This document shows positions 24,861 to 36,958 of a stretch of 64,000 nucleotides of DNA, in pieces. Source of the DNA: Isoetes taiwanensis (Eukaryota; Streptophyta; Lycopodiopsida; Isoetales; Isoetaceae); assembly GCA_021234155.1 (NCBI GenBank), contig JAJEKV010000207.1, positions 994,001 through 1,058,000 on the forward strand. The letters are read 5' to 3'. The notes under the pieces are model-generated. The model was not told the origin of the DNA, searched no databases, and saw only the letters and a program-made list of their open reading frames with translations. Every line of letters starts with the position of its first letter. Position 1 is the first letter of the stretch. The position numbers and the translations under genes were made by a program.

Positions 24861-25182
24861 TTGCTATCTTCCGTTTTAAACACCTAGGCAAACGAAAAAA
24901 GGCAGAGGATGATCTGAACCTAAATGGTAAGGGATTTTTGCAAATAATCAATCTTCTCGGAATATCAAAAGACTTGGTGAAAGGCTAAACAAATGTTTTA
25001 AGAGGGTGGAAATATCTCGGATTGGGATGTGGCACAGGGAATAGAGGCCATCTGCAACAACGACATGGAATGGGACTTTTCTTTGCTGGATTATCTTGGA
25101 ACATAGCACATTCTGATCAAAATGTCTGCAACACAAACTGCATAATTGACTATAATGGAACATAATGTATGAAGAAGAATAC

Positions 25183-25660
25183 CTGAGCATATGCAAAGGC
25201 CTCTCCCCCAGCAAAAGCCAGACCAAAATTCAAGTTCCGACAGCCACTTTTGTGCTTTGAGAAGAGCCAAAATGGGTCAGCGTAATTATTAACAAAGGAA
25301 AGAATGAGCTTGATGCCATGACAACGAAATCCAAGCCCTAGCACCAAATCCAAGTTAGCATTCAGAAAATGGAAAACCAAACTAATTGAAGTAAGTAAAT
25401 TTTCTACTAAGGAAACAAACCTGCAGGGCTTGTTGATCGTAGACTCCCAAGGAGCTCTGCATAGCATTGTAGCCTCCGTCTTTGAAGGCCCAGGTCCTTG
25501 CCACATTCAACCCAATGCCTGCTATTTCATTCATGAATTTGCTATGCTTCCATTTTGGGCTGCAATAGAAGACATCCAATATGCATTGAACCCATTCACG
25601 TAGAAAGGACCTCCTATTGTAAAAGCCGTTTCTGTTGTCTTCGCAACATTTTCGCCAACA
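25183..25660 (-). pseudogene. Captured mannan endo-1,4-beta-mannosidase (GH5) exon fragments
   Basis: Minus strand. The first exon piece (about 25660-25421) encodes FYVNGFNAYWM and, after a frameshift, GIGLNVARTWAFKDGGYNAMQ and LGVYDQQALQ, ending at a GT donor. The second piece (25337-25183, AG acceptor to GT donor) encodes GIKLILSFVNNYADPFW. The order F-VNGFN-YW, ARTWAF-DGGY, VYD and LILSFVNNY is the start of plant endo-beta-mannanases, which cut mannan backbones in the cell wall. The catalytic Glu region is absent, and a frameshift plus a short deletion after the second acceptor make it a relic carried by Helitron D. Confidence 0.8.
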
Positions 25661-26155
25661 GCTTCGCCATGCACTGAATCTACTTTATCTTGCTGAGACT
25701 CTTTACTCTCCTTGCATGCACCCAAGCACGGGGAACTGCCTTCGCCAAACCCAAGCAAACTAACTATTCTGTGGCTGTAATAAACGGCCTCAAAGCAAAA
25801 ATCTACCAAGCCCTGCACCGAATCTGCTTTATCTTTCTCTACTCTTTACTCTTCCTTACTAATCTGTGGTCTAACAAACGGCTTCAAACGGGGATAGCTG
25901 AGGAACAATACAATCATGTATCATGTTCAAGAAGTTGAATCAGAAGCTAAGAAATAAGTCGGAGTTGAGCTGGACGGGATTGTAACTCTGCCAAGAGCCA
26001 CCAAGAACGCTTGGAGCTGATTTATGGTCAGATTTGATAGGTTTGTTCTACCATTCTTGGACGCTGCTATCTCTTCCATTGATTTCATCAAATCTGGGCC
26101 GTCGAAAGTTTTAGGGTTTTATGCACGACATACACTAAAACTTTATAATAAAGGA

Positions 26156-26380
26156 TAAGATAAAAAAAGTACGTACATTTATGGAATATGTAGAGGTAAA
26201 TCAAATTTTTTTAAAAGCAAGAAATTCCTTGGAAATAGGTTTAATATAATAATAACAATGGGCGTAAACGAAATCATTTAAAACAAGAATTTTCGTGGCA
26301 ACAACAAGGAAATGATATTATCCTAATTTCAATTATCGAAAATTTGGATATATGATTACGAAAAGACATATAGCTGATGG
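26156..26380. other. Flank between Helitron D and unit 1, no gene recognised
   Basis: AT-rich DNA following the Helitron D 5' end; may be the right remainder of DUF7869 copy A or older sequence. Confidence 0.35.
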
Positions 26381-26533
26381 ACGTGAGAATTTATTATCCA
26401 TAATAATATACCCTAGATGATATAGCTGGCGGGAATTTCGTACGCCTGGCGTGTTATTTGAGGCAATAAATTATTCACACTAATTTCTAATTAACCCTAT
26501 ATAAATCCGGTTCACGCTCTCAAGACCTCCATT
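26381..26533 (+). promoter_or_regulatory. Promoter-like left segment of unit 1
   Basis: About 150 bp resembling 47828-47995 in order: GACGTGAGAATTTATT, GGCGGGAA, CGTGTTA, CAATAAATTATTCAC, TTTCTAATTA, then a TATA box (CTATATAAATCC) and CACGCTCTCAA. A TATA box about 30 bases before a conserved CTCTCAA suggests a Pol II core promoter. DUF7869 copy B begins immediately after, separating it from the rest of unit 1. Confidence 0.5.
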
Positions 26534-26534
26534 C

Positions 26535-29500
26535 AACCATCATTCAATTAAATTGGGATTATGTCTTAATTTTGGGATAAATTTTATATTGCACTTTTTT
26601 AGTAACTTTGTTAAATTCACTTTTTTAGTAACTTTGTTGCCCTTAGACTAGAATAGACGTTAACATATAATCACACAACTTAATATAAATTCACACCTTA
26701 ACTTCAAATTACAAAATCATATATCATGAAACTCAAGTAGTACACAACTTTTTATTAATTGTAGAAAAGATACATAGTAACTGTTTTTCATTTTTCCACC
26801 AGCATCCCCAAGGATATGAGAACCTTATTCCTTACATCCTGAGGTATTGTAACTCTCATTTGTTTTACTAGGAATAGTTTTGGAGTCCACGAGTACAATA
26901 ATACGGTTTCAATGTCTAGCCAAAGATCGGGATCACTAGGATTTCTCCTCCACCTCTTTCTCCAACAATCTGAATATCTTTCTTTATCGGTGACATTACT
27001 CAACTGATGTCTTGGACACCACCATTCCACGCAAGACCTTATTGAAGTTAACATCACCTTCTTCTTTGCAAATATCCGAGATAGTCCATCCCAACCACAC
27101 CGATAGGTCTCTAGATCTTTGGTTTTACTACTACAAATTGGTGGCACTCCACGCCAAGAGAAGGTTCATAACAATCCATGCCTAGACATTTTGGCCTATC
27201 CTTCTTAGGACCAACATAGTGTTTATCGATTGAGGAGGAGCATATGCCTTCACAATGCTACTAATGGTACCATCATCTTCGCCAACACTCAGCCTAATGT
27301 TTTCCACTTACTTTTTAGGGAACCACCCCCTTCTTTCAAAGCTCTTCCGAGGATGTGTCTACCTCATCCAACAAGTTGATCACCTTCTTCCAATAATCTA
27401 TCAATGCTCGATTAGTCTCATCTGAATTAGTTTGCCAATGCTTGATGTAGTCATTGATGCCATCCATAGTCAATCCCAATTGCTTGACTTCTTCAGTTGG
27501 TTTTAGAGCTTTTGGTTGACCAGGAGGTATCATAGGCTTGCCATTTGCATCCCTATGCCAAATTTCTGCCCCACCTCTCCACTTCTCCTCTGAAGGTCTC
27601 ATTTTCCATTGCATGATTGGAATCCCTTCTCTCACCCAAAAAGTGAATTGAAGAGGTCTAGAATGACCTTCCATGTCGAGAGCATAACCATCCACAAAAC
27701 TCTTCCAATCAGGCACTTCTTCTATGATAGATCCTATAGGAGATGGATTTGTACATCCATGAAATATTTCCAATAGCCTGGGAAAGTTGGTAACTGTCTG
27801 CTGTCTCAATACATGACTATATTTTCCAAACAATGCATCCACATCCTCATGAGTATGTCCGGGCATTAGGAACCCCAAATTGACTCTTTCAAAAATACCC
27901 ACAGCAGTTAAGTAGGATAGGAAAGAAAACATCCACCTGTTCTTATTTTGACCAGCACAATTATCTAGTTGCAAGAGGAGCTTTCTGGGCAGATCTCGAG
28001 GTTTAGCACGAGATGTTGAAGCTCCAACATGTTCATTAGGTCCATTCCTCCTAAATCTTGCCTTGCTAAACTTTTCAATACTATTAGGGGTTCCATCCAA
28101 CAATGCACTATGTAGTGCCTGGCTAGCTGTAGGATCCCGAGGTGACCATTGTAACCCTTCTTATAGTTTCTTAAACACCTCATGATACTCCCAATGTGAA
28201 AAACTGACCATCACTCCACAACTCTAAACTGAAATGGCCATAATAGGTCCGATCGCCCTATGCAATATTGCCCCGAGCCATTGAAAAATGCAAAAGGGTA
28301 TGATCTTCCACATGACTTAGGAATGTACTTGAATTGTGGAAGACAAGTCTTCTGTTGGTCCATTTTATCATGTATAATACATAGATAGTTATTAGGTTCC
28401 ATTGCATAAGGTCCTCCACATCCAATAAGTTGATCTACATGATAGTTGATCCGGTCATATGGTCCTTCATATGTTCCCTTTATCTTTGCCCTTAGACTTG
28501 GTTGCACGCCTTATCTAGTGTCTCCTTCAACTTAGCACATAAATTGCACTTGGCAAAGTTGTTTGAAGTTGCTATGGTCACATGCTTGAAATGCTTATTC
28601 CATAGCCTACTAAAACTGGCCGGGATATAGAGGCCACTCCAAGTTCGAAGCAATGCATTTATTTCCTCTAATATGCTCTTCCTCGGTACAATGGGATGGC
28701 AATCTCTTTTCAACAATAACTCTACCCCATTTCATCCTTCTTACTCTTATGTGGCATGTTTTCTCGCATTGAAATCCACATATCTTTCAAATATTTCCTT
28801 TGCGCCTATAGTTCTTGAGGTAGGCCTTACTGTGCCGGTGTTCCCCATGCAATGCAATTTTACTACCATTTTCATGTCTCTTTTGCCGGTTGTGCCAAGA
28901 AGAGGTTGGAATTCCATGTATAGCCATCCATGCTTTTGAACATATCCACTTTCCATTCAATGGGAATCTTTTCTTCTTTGATCTTTCATCCTCAATTGCA
29001 TAGCCAAATATGGTGTACATGAAATTCCTCCTCGCTATCACACTTATGTTCCCGATATGTAGCTCTTGCTGCCACCATCTCCTCTATTGTGAACATTCTA
29101 ATACAAGAGGCCCAACAACATTCACTTCCTCTAACCTTCATCAAGGCTTCAGGAGAACAATCATAACTCGACTTGCATCTTTTGGTGGGATAATGTTTGA
29201 AAGTTGGAAGTGGCCTCTTGCTACATCGCGGTGAACATTATTGACAATGGTTCTACATCTATAGGAAACGTGTAGTTCCCCCTCCAGTTGAATCTTTGTC
29301 CCTAGGCCATGCAACAATAGTTGGAACCTCTAGTTGCTTCACACAAGCAAGGCATTCTTGTTTGCCCGAACCCTTTTCCTTCCAATTGTCATATAATTTT
29401 GAGATTGCCACACCTAACCTGTCCTCCCCCTAATCTTTCATCATTCACTTTGCATTGATAGGATCTGCTAGAACAATAATCCCTTCTCCCATCGCCTCTC

Positions 29501-29780
29501 ATTTGCATGCATGCGGGATCTTGACCTTTTGTTTTTCCAATCGACCAGTATAAAGTACAATTTCCTTTCCTTTGGCATCATCCTTTTCATTTGAGGTCTT
29601 TTCCTTTCCTTTGCCATCATCAACATCATTTGGAGTCTTTTCCTTTCCTTTGCCATCATCAACATCATTTGAGGTATTTTCCTTTCCTTGGACATCATGT
29701 TCATTAGTTGGGAATTTCTCCTTAGCTTGATTAGCATCATTGGGGGCTTTTTTTTTAGCATTTTGCATGCCATTGACCTA
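26535..29780 (-). mobile_element. DUF7869-type element, copy B, uninterrupted
   Basis: Left limit from the shared AACCATCATTCAATTAAA (26535). Collinear with copy A over its coding length. The right limit is approximate: similarity to copy A ends near CATTGACCTAG at about 29772-29782. No terminal inverted repeats or target duplication were identified. Confidence 0.6.
26790..29770 (-). pseudogene. DUF7869-like transposase-type protein, copy B
   Basis: Coding runs from about 29770 to 26790 through several frames. The N-terminus (29768-29499) has three 13-15-residue charged repeats (GKGKEKTPNDVDD type). Next come GIIVLADP, ACVKQLEVPTIVAW and a RGSECCWASCIRMFT box shared with copy A, then PLNGKWICSKAWMAIHGIPT (28940 region), FAKCNLCAKLKETLD and LCIIHDKMDQQKTCLP. 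The longest intact frame, 28103-27336, has LLLQLDNCAGQNKNR, MPGHTHEDVDALFGKYS and EVPDWKSFVDGY. The spaced D, DNC and GHTHED residues suggest an RNase H-type catalytic core, typical of proteins labelled DUF7869; DNA transposition activity is inference. Stops and frameshifts in the N-terminal half and near 27300 make it inactive. Confidence 0.7.
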
Positions 29781-30374
29781 GAATGCATAAAAATATATAA
29801 CAAGTTAGCATATCCAAATTTCATAAATGAAAGCCTCGTATGTCTTATTCTATTTGATCATTCTATTTATATAATGGGATTCCCCAAGTTATTTTCCTCA
29901 ACATTATATAAAAATAAAACCCTCTACTTATAACCTTCAAACTTGTATCCTATAATAACCTTAGAAACAACTTTTAAGGTTATTATAGGTTTGCAGTTTT
30001 AAGGTTAAGAAGTTTATTATAGGTTAGAAAATTTAAGGTTGGAAAGTTATTGTAGGTTAAAAGTTTTAAGGTTAGAAGTCTAACTCATGAACTTTTAAAC
30101 TTATAACTTAACTATTAACTTAAAACTATTTTAAAAACTTATAAGTCATAACTTTTAAACTTAATAACCCTTAAAACAATTGTCCTTAAAACAATTAACC
30201 CTTGTAATAAATTTTCGCGGAAGTTATAATGGCGCCGTACCTAAATTTTAAAAGCAAGTTATTATTTCAAGTTAGCCTTCCTTTTCAAACTTTTCTCTCA
30301 CACTTTCGAACATTAGCTTACGCTTCCAATTTCGGCATTCAGCGCTTCGATTCGATTTCGGTTTTTGATCTTTC

Positions 30375-30960
30375 TCGGCTTCTCGGATCATCAATCTACC
30401 TTCAATCTATCTTCTCTGCTTTACGGGCATCAATCTATCTCTTTGCATGACCTAAGGATTCAATCTACTCTGGCGCATGACCTAAGGAATCGTCAATCTA
30501 TCTTTCTCGGCTTCAATCGCCTCCAGAGCTTTTATCGATTTTCGAGCTTTCGAGTTTTTATCTGTTTTTTAGCGCTTTCGAGCTTTTATCTATTTTATCG
30601 TTTACGCTTCTATACTTCTTCGGCTTCTATCCGCTTCTATCCGCTTCGGCTTCTATCTGCTTGGCAATCTCGACTTCTATCGCTTCGGCTATCCGCATCA
30701 ATCTCGACTTCTATCCGCTTCTCGGCTTCTATACCTTTGGGGTTTTAGGCTCAAAGTTTTTTTTTCGGCTCAAAGGTTTGTAGGCTCTATACAATGTCTT
30801 TGGTTTTTTTGGGTTTTCGGCTCTCTACAATCTCTCTGACTTTGAATAACTTTGGTTTTTTGTGTTAAAGCTTCTCGGCTTCTCGGCTTCTCGGCTTTTT
30901 CTCGGCTAAAATCATCTGCTATTGGCTTCTCGAATCAAATCAACTTTGATTTTCGATCTT
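30375..30960. repeat. Degenerate TCGGCTTCT / TATCCGCTTC repeats
   Basis: Many interspersed copies of CGGCTTCT, CTTCTATCCGCTT and CTCGGCTTCTCGG with changing spacing. Confidence 0.7.
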
Positions 30961-31221
30961 TTGGTTTCGGCTAGAAGGCAAAGGCTCAATTCTCGGGTAC
31001 AGAACACAAATAGGTTAGTATTTCCTGTTATATACATAAAGTAGTTATTTTACATAAAGCAGTTCCTCACATATATATCCTAAAGCAGTTATCCTAAACT
31101 GCCCTAAACTTTCATATATAGATCCTGCTCTATGATCTTGTTCTGTGATCTTGCCTATATGATTCGCTCTTATTCTATTTCACTAGCTCTTCCTCTATCC
31201 GTTTCTAATTAATGATCTAAA

Positions 31222-31390
31222 ATAATGAAGTAAATAATGATCTATGATCTATCTGCTCTATGATCTTGCTCTATGATCTATGATCTATGATCTATTATCT
31301 ATGATCTATGATCTATTATCTATGATCTATGATCTATCTGCTCTATGATCTATGATCTATCCTGGCCAGATGATCTATTTGTCGTATGAT
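31222..31390. repeat. TGATCTA minisatellite
   Basis: Runs of CTATGATCTATGATCTATTAT with small variations; related scattered copies extend to about 31130 and 31400. Confidence 0.85.
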
Positions 31391-31784
31391 CTTGCTTATA
31401 TGATTTCCCGGCCATCTGCTCTTATTCTATTTCACTAGCTCTTCCTCTATCTGCTCTAAATAATGAACTAAAACAATGAATTCTCGCATTATGCATTCAT
31501 TCGTTAGAATAATATGTTAGAATGGAAGAAATCGCGACTTGGCAAAGCATTTCTATTTTGGGTTCCGATTTTCCACTAGGTTAATCAAAAGCGCCCCAGT
31601 GCTTTTAGTTTGGCTTTTCTATTTCATACGGTTCTATACAAATCGCCAGGCGAAAGTGAAATACAATGAAAAAAAAAGCAAAACGCGCCGGGCGCGCTTT
31701 TGAATTATGTATGTTCGTAATCGTTTTATGGGGAGAGTTATATATCGTTTTTCTAATTACTTAATTTCCCTCACCGCACGCTGC

Positions 31785-34700
31785 CCCGCTTCTACTACCC
31801 GGCCCCCCTTCTCCTCGCTCCTACTCCTTGCTCCCTCGCTGCCCACACCCTCTGACCACATCGCCTCGGCTCCATCTACTTCTCACTCGAGCCCTCTGCT
31901 TCCCGTCCTCCCCCATGACTCGAGTGCGCGATACCATCCCTGTGACAAATAGGAATTGTGTCTCGGGTGGTCTCATGGAACTGTCGAGGCTTCCCTTGGC
32001 GAGATGGGGAACAGTCCCGAACTCCGTGGCGTGGGTATGGATCTCATCTTCCTCATGGAGACATGGGAGCATCTTTGGATACAGGCTACCCGATTTTGGG
32101 TTACCAACATTTCGGTCTTCAATAATTGCATGCAGACAGTGGGGTCATGGTGGAGTGGCTTGCTACTACCGGACAACCTTGGCACATTCGTTACCCTCCG
32201 AAGGCAGACAGACACAACCGGTACGGGTTCGTTGTGCATAATACCGGTGGCAACCCTCTTTTTACGTCGCTGTTATTTCCCTCACGCAGACAAAGACCTT
32301 CTATCGCAGCCACCCCGATGCGGATAGGATGGACCCGTGATGTCGATCTATATGATGACATACTGGCTGAAGATCGCCGATTGGGTAGGGTCGTCCTTCT
32401 TGGAGATTTCAATGCCGGACGGGAGTAGAGCAGCCCATGCGACTTGACCCCACGACGCGATGTCCGCGGCCTTCGCCCGCAGAAATAGCCCGGCCGCGGG
32501 TCGGATGACAGGCCCAGTCGCTTTGGCATGGCGGTTGCTCCCGCTATGTGGCATTTTGACTTGATAATTTGCAATGGCCTTTCCGCGGTGGCGATTCGCC
32601 AAGTGCACATGCGCATGGGACAATGTGGGGGAGGGTCTAGTGTGGTGGACTATGTGCTTGTAGTTGCGCTAAAGATATGCATCTCATCGGTCGTTTCGGT
32701 GGGCACAGGCGGTCGGGATGAGGAGGTCGACTCGGATCACCTCCCACTTTATTTGGACTGGTTTGGCGAGCCGCCCGTAACCCCACTATGCCAGCCCTCG
32801 CCCCTCGGTTGAGACTTCGATTATGAGCGTGCAGAGGATCTACGCCGAGATGCTCATGAACGCCCCCCGGTAGTGCGAGACCTCCACACTAGAGCAAATT
32901 GCGGACCGGTGACTTCGCTATTACGGATCGCGACGGGTCTTTTATGTGCAGACCCCCCGCCGCTCGGGGTCAGCAACATTCCCGCCAGAACCGGCGGTTT
33001 GATGCGATTTGTAAAGAACGCAAGCTGCAGTCCGGCCACATCCCGATCCAGTGTAAACTGCGAGGCCACACACCCATCGCGCCCATCCGGGCGGACACAA
33101 AGGCGGTGCACCTTGCCAAGCATCGGGGGAGATGTTCTACTGGCTGACACTCATCCTCAACCTTTTGCAGAAAGTGCTTCAAGGCCAGCCTGTGCCCCTT
33201 ATGGGGGACATCACACCGGGCAAAGGGGGAGCGATTGCCTTGCAAAGCGGCTCTATGACCCCGCCCAGTGGACGCGTGCGCCATACCCCCTGGGATGATG
33301 GCCCCCCATTGGTTCTCGTGGATGAGGATGTTGAGAGTGGCCTGCAACGGCTAGCTAATGGGAAGGCAGCCTGACCCCATGGCGCGAGGCGAAGTTACTC
33401 AAGTGGGGCGGGGCAGCCGGCTTGCCGGGTCCTCACTACCCGTTTCAACAGAGCATTGCGGGAGGGTTTCCCCAGACAATGGACCCTAAGCGGGTGGTTG
33501 TTCCCATTCACAAAGCTGGCGACCTACACCGTCCGCCAATTCCCGGACGATCATGGTCGGTTCGATTTTGCCAAACCGTTTTCGGCATTCTCGAAAGAAG
33601 CAGATTGACCGGCATTTGGGCAGAGGCGTGGATGCGCGAGCCCTCACACCGCGGCGGGCTTTCGACCCAGCCACTCCAACGATTGACCATATCTTTGGCG
33701 CTTGCGGGCATCGATTGAAGCGGTACCGAATCAAATTTGGACTTGTATTCTTCGCTTTGTGGACTTCTTAAAGGCTTTGATACACGTCCCAAAGGGAAAA
33801 GTTGTGGGCTAGATCAAGGCGTCAACTGGGGCTCCATTTGCCATGCAGAGAATGCCATATACAGGTTGTATGAGAGTTGTTTTGGCGGGGATCCGGTGTG
33901 GGCCAAGCATTTACCCCAAGGTATCGGGGTCCGGGCAGGTTGCCCCCCTCACGCATTAATTTTTGGCCTCTACATTGATCGGGTTAGAGCCCGGGCTTCG
34001 AGCATGGGGGATGGCATACATCTTTTGCACCGGGTCATCCGCCACTCATCTATGCGGGACGATGTTGGCCTCGTTGGCCCACACCCCTTAAGATATGCGA
34101 TCTCACTGGATGCCCTAGACACATTTTGTCGGGGCTACTGACATGCTTGGCGTCAATCTGGCCAAGACCGGGGTGGTTCTCATATCCTCTTCACGTCACC
34201 CCATGCCTCCCGCACTCACATATCGGGGGGCGTACCGGTATGCCACGCCCACCTACAAGTACCTAGGGTGGAGTTCCCCTCCTGCTCATTGAGGCGTCTA
34301 TCCGGGCTATGGTGACAAGCAGCCGGAAAGCGCTTTATGCAATGCGTAACAACTGATCACCAGGCAAAGCTATATGATTGGGGCCATCGGTCACATCTGT
34401 TCCGCACCGGTCGAAAGCCCATGTCCTTCCAGACGGTCGAGGTTTGGGGCCCGATCGCTCTTTGACGACCTGAATGACTTGGAGCAAAAGGCATTTTTTT
34501 GGCACGGGCACGCAGGGTGAAACCTTCCATCCCCCTATCGATTATCTTTGCAGAAATGGATTCTTGCCGCTTCAGCGGGCAGCCCTTGATAGACACATCG
34601 TCTATTTTCGTAAAGTGGTTACTATGGGTGATGCTCGGCCCCGCGACCGGGCTTACACCGGTGGCCATGAGTCCCTAGCAGCGCTTAGGGCCCTGTTGGA

Positions 34701-35478
34701 GGGGTAAGAGAGATCGCTGGTTCGCCCGGATGGAACGCGTCGTGAGCAATGTGATGCATACCGGGCGCAGCGCCGATCGCGGGATGACTGCGGGAGTACC
34801 TAGATGCTTGTTTCCTTGGCAAGCTCGGGACCCCATTGCTCTAGAGCAGTCAAAATGGCCCATTACAAGGAGCACATCAACCCCGTGTTAGCCCCGGGGG
34901 CCACGGCCTCTCTTACTGCGTTCCCGGCTGCCGCCTCAAAAGCGCGGTGCTCATTGCCTCCATTCGCGAGGTGCCCACCATCTTCGCGATCGAGGCAGGC
35001 GGTGGATTGGGGGAGCCCCGCCAGACAAAGCTCTGTCAGTGGCCGCCAAACGGGTGCCGCTTGAGGATGAGTCTCACACTTTCCGAGTTGCCCGGCGTTG
35101 ATCGGTCGGGCGACATCGCCCCTTAGTAATGGCGCTGGGCGTGCCCTTGCATTTGCCGATGAACACACCGCGATCACGTGCTCCGGGGTCATACATCCAG
35201 AGGTACGGACCGCGAGGTCACCTTTGCCCCCTACCGTCCGTCACGACTAGGCACTAGGGGGTGGTGCATGATCTTGTGTATATATTGGGATGTTTTCGCA
35301 TTTTATATGATTAGTACGGTTTGTCACAGATTTCGATTGCTGCCACGGTTTTTCCTCGAAAACCCTTCGCCGGGCGGGGTTTTTAATCCGGCGATGTCGC
35401 TTTGTCGCGTTTTTGTATTGGGTCCCATAGACCCATTGGTCTCCGTGGACCTATAAAAAGTAACTTCCTTCCTTCCTT
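31785..35478 (+). mobile_element. LINE copy 2, 5'-truncated
   Basis: Homologous to copy 1 in opposite orientation. It starts within the segment equivalent to about 17400 of copy 1 and ends with CCCATAGACCCATTGGTCTC followed by a (CTTC)n tail at 35461-35478. 5' truncation is usual for LINEs. GC content drops sharply on both sides. No target duplication was recognised. Confidence 0.85.
31930..35190 (+). pseudogene. LINE ORF2 remnant: AP endonuclease, reverse transcriptase
   Basis: Frames in order: NRNCVSGG and GMDLIFLMETWEHLW-like sequence (endonuclease Glu motif) at 31950-32080, GSWW at about 32140, and LLGDFNAGRE (GDFN motif) at 32396-32428. Then RT pieces: VLVDEDVE (33310), GGLSTQPLQRLTISL (33655), GVRAGCPPHALIFGLYIDRV (33925), and the catalytic box degraded to MRDDVGLVGP at about 34050, where copy 1 has SADDVGLLG. 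A Cys/His-rich tail continues to about 35190. Many frameshifts and stops make it inactive. Confidence 0.8.
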
Positions 35479-35490
35479 CCTCGTTCTAGT

Positions 35491-35907
35491 GCCATGGATT
35501 TTCCTTATGAATGGACACTGGCTGATCCTACACTGGATGGTTCTAGTTCAAATACACTTTCCCTGGATGACCATCAACTCTAGACCCTGTACAAGATATT
35601 ACTTGATTGTGCTGTTCAAAACGTTCAAAGAGAGTTGGAGATTCCATTAGACAGTCTGTATCAGGGGCCATGGGAACACTTCCATCGCATCTCTGGTCAT
35701 ATGCGGCTCCTCATGCTCTTAGTAAGGCTCATGCCAACAAATAAGTACGAGGATTTGATTTATAGTATCAAGGATCGATACAACACTCTGGTTTGGAGAC
35801 TTCGACATTTTGCAGGCGAGATGAGGATCCCTGTCATATCACAAAGGGCAATGTGGGACTTTCTGCGGTATTATGCCGATGAAGTGGGCTTATGTGACAT
35901 ATTGTAG
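35491..35907 (+). pseudogene. Unrecognised ORF with a single internal stop (unit 1)
   Basis: From ATG 35491 the frame stays coding-like to TAG 35907 (138 codons) except for one TAG at about 35578-35580. The downstream part reads MEIPLDSLYQGPWEHFHRIS, RLLMLLVRLMPTNKYEDLIY and MWDFLRYYADEVGLCD, with helical-looking composition. It starts immediately after the LINE tail and is followed by two GCGCCTGGCGC palindromes. Family unknown. It may be an exon of a unit 1 gene cut off from its 5' part by the LINE. Confidence 0.45.
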
Positions 35908-35920
35908 AGATAGAAAGCAT

Positions 35921-36000
35921 TCGCGCCTGGCGCATTTTTGCAGAAGAAGTAATGTACATACACTTTTTTGGAATATGAATACAAACTCGCGCCTGGCGCA
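35921..36000. repeat. Two GCGCCTGGCGC palindromes
   Basis: At 35923-35933 and 35989-35999, each followed by A/T-rich ATTTTTGCA / AATTTTGCA. Same motif as the intron array at 38821-39167. Confidence 0.8.
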
Positions 36001-36237
36001 ATTTTGCACTACTTTTATGTCATTAGTTTATTATGTTTTTTTATATGCAATGTCGAAAACATTGAATCCTTTGATGCCCTCCAAAACAATTATGACCAAC
36101 CCCAAGAAACGCATATTTTCATTAATGTGTAGTTTCATGGGGTTGATATGACAGCTAAAGAGCATCAAAGAATCCAAAATTCACAACATCACAGAGATGT
36201 TCCGATATATTCATTTTTTTTTTTTGAATATCCAAAT

Positions 36238-36470
36238 ATACATACCTTTTTTCGTGACGTTCTTTTGGCCATGCTACAAATGTGCCCACGCTTTCACCAA
36301 CTCAGATCGCCAAGGGATGTCTTCTTGGAAGAGCCTCATCTTCATAATTGCAATTTATAATGGAAATCTTACGTAAACTGTTTCCAAGAGGAACACCATG
36401 ACACATAGAACTTGGATTCAGATCTTCGATTTTACATAAGCCTACTTTGGCGCTTCAAGTTTGTTTGTTA
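36238..36470 (-). pseudogene. DUF8039-like (plant En/Spm-associated) exon, unit 1
   Basis: The minus strand reads KVGLCKIEDLNPSS, CHGVPLGNSLRKISIINC, EDEALPRRHP and, after a stop, VGESVGTFVAWPKERHEKR, then a GT donor. The pattern V-G-I-DP-HG-PLG-VSI ... LP ... VGEAVGTFVAWPKH is the C-terminal domain (DUF8039) found in plant proteins annotated as Ptta/En/Spm transposase-related. Unit 2 carries the equivalent exon at 51214-51455 with the same donor position. At least one in-frame stop disrupts this copy. It lies head to head with the plus-strand gene starting at 36959. Confidence 0.6.
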
Positions 36471-36589
36471 AAAGATAGCATTCTTCTCGATTAATCGATA
36501 AAGAACCGAGAATGCATTGTAAAAATAGAGGACGAAAAAATAGAGAACAAGAGAATAATGCATTCGGAATAGAATCACACTCACCATAG

Positions 36590-36780
36590 TTCAGCAGACA
36601 TCGAATGGGAATTGAAGGCAGCTCGATCGAATGGATTGAAGGCGGCTCGATCGATCGAATGGGATTGAACGAACCTTGATCGATCGAACGGATCTTGGCG
36701 CCTCGATAGTCGAATGTTCTTGGGGCTCGATAGTAGGAATGATCTTGGCGCCTCGATAGTAGGTGGCCGATTAGGTGGTA
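36590..36780. repeat. GCTCGATCGAATGG / GGCGCCTCGATAGT repeats
   Basis: Several copies of TCGATCGAATGGATTG and of TCTTGGCGCCTCGATAGTAG in the divergent intergenic space of unit 1; may be part of its bidirectional control region, which is inference. Confidence 0.6.
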
Positions 36781-36958
36781 GTAGATTGCCACATATGCGT
36801 TTCTTGAAATTAATAATTAATTGTTATCTTGAAATTGCACTAAAAAGAAAAACACAATTTAAATTTGTAAATGAGCGGGACGGGCGGTTAATTAAGGCGG
36901 TATAAATTTAAAAGGACGCGAATTTGAATTTACGGTTGTAAATCTGACGGCCTAGATT

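Larger units (their letters stand above)
21274..26155 (-). mobile_element. Helitron D, 4.9 kb, minus strand
   Basis: The 3' end is at the left: CTAG at 21274-21277 preceded by A, then hairpin TGCCCAGC/GTT/GCTGGACA at 21284-21302 (one stem mismatch). The 5' end is at the right: TCCTTTATTATAAAGTTTT read inward from 26155, followed by plus-strand T. An alternative start at 26160 also fits. The cargo is a broken mannanase gene and a 0.9-kb tandem duplication. The segment 21300-23130 has short frames with nothing recognised. Confidence 0.8.
29781..31784. other. Unit 1 leader region between copy B and LINE copy 2, no gene recognised
   Basis: AT-rich DNA with short repeats: AAGGTTAGAAG/TTATAGGTTA motifs (29960-30180), a C/T-rich stretch of TCGGCTTCT/ATCTATC motifs (30300-30960), and TGATCTA minisatellite (31220-31390). 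Near 31682 there is one CGCGCCGGGCGCG palindrome related to those farther right. A frame at 30365-30748 is a product of the repeats. Confidence 0.45.
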
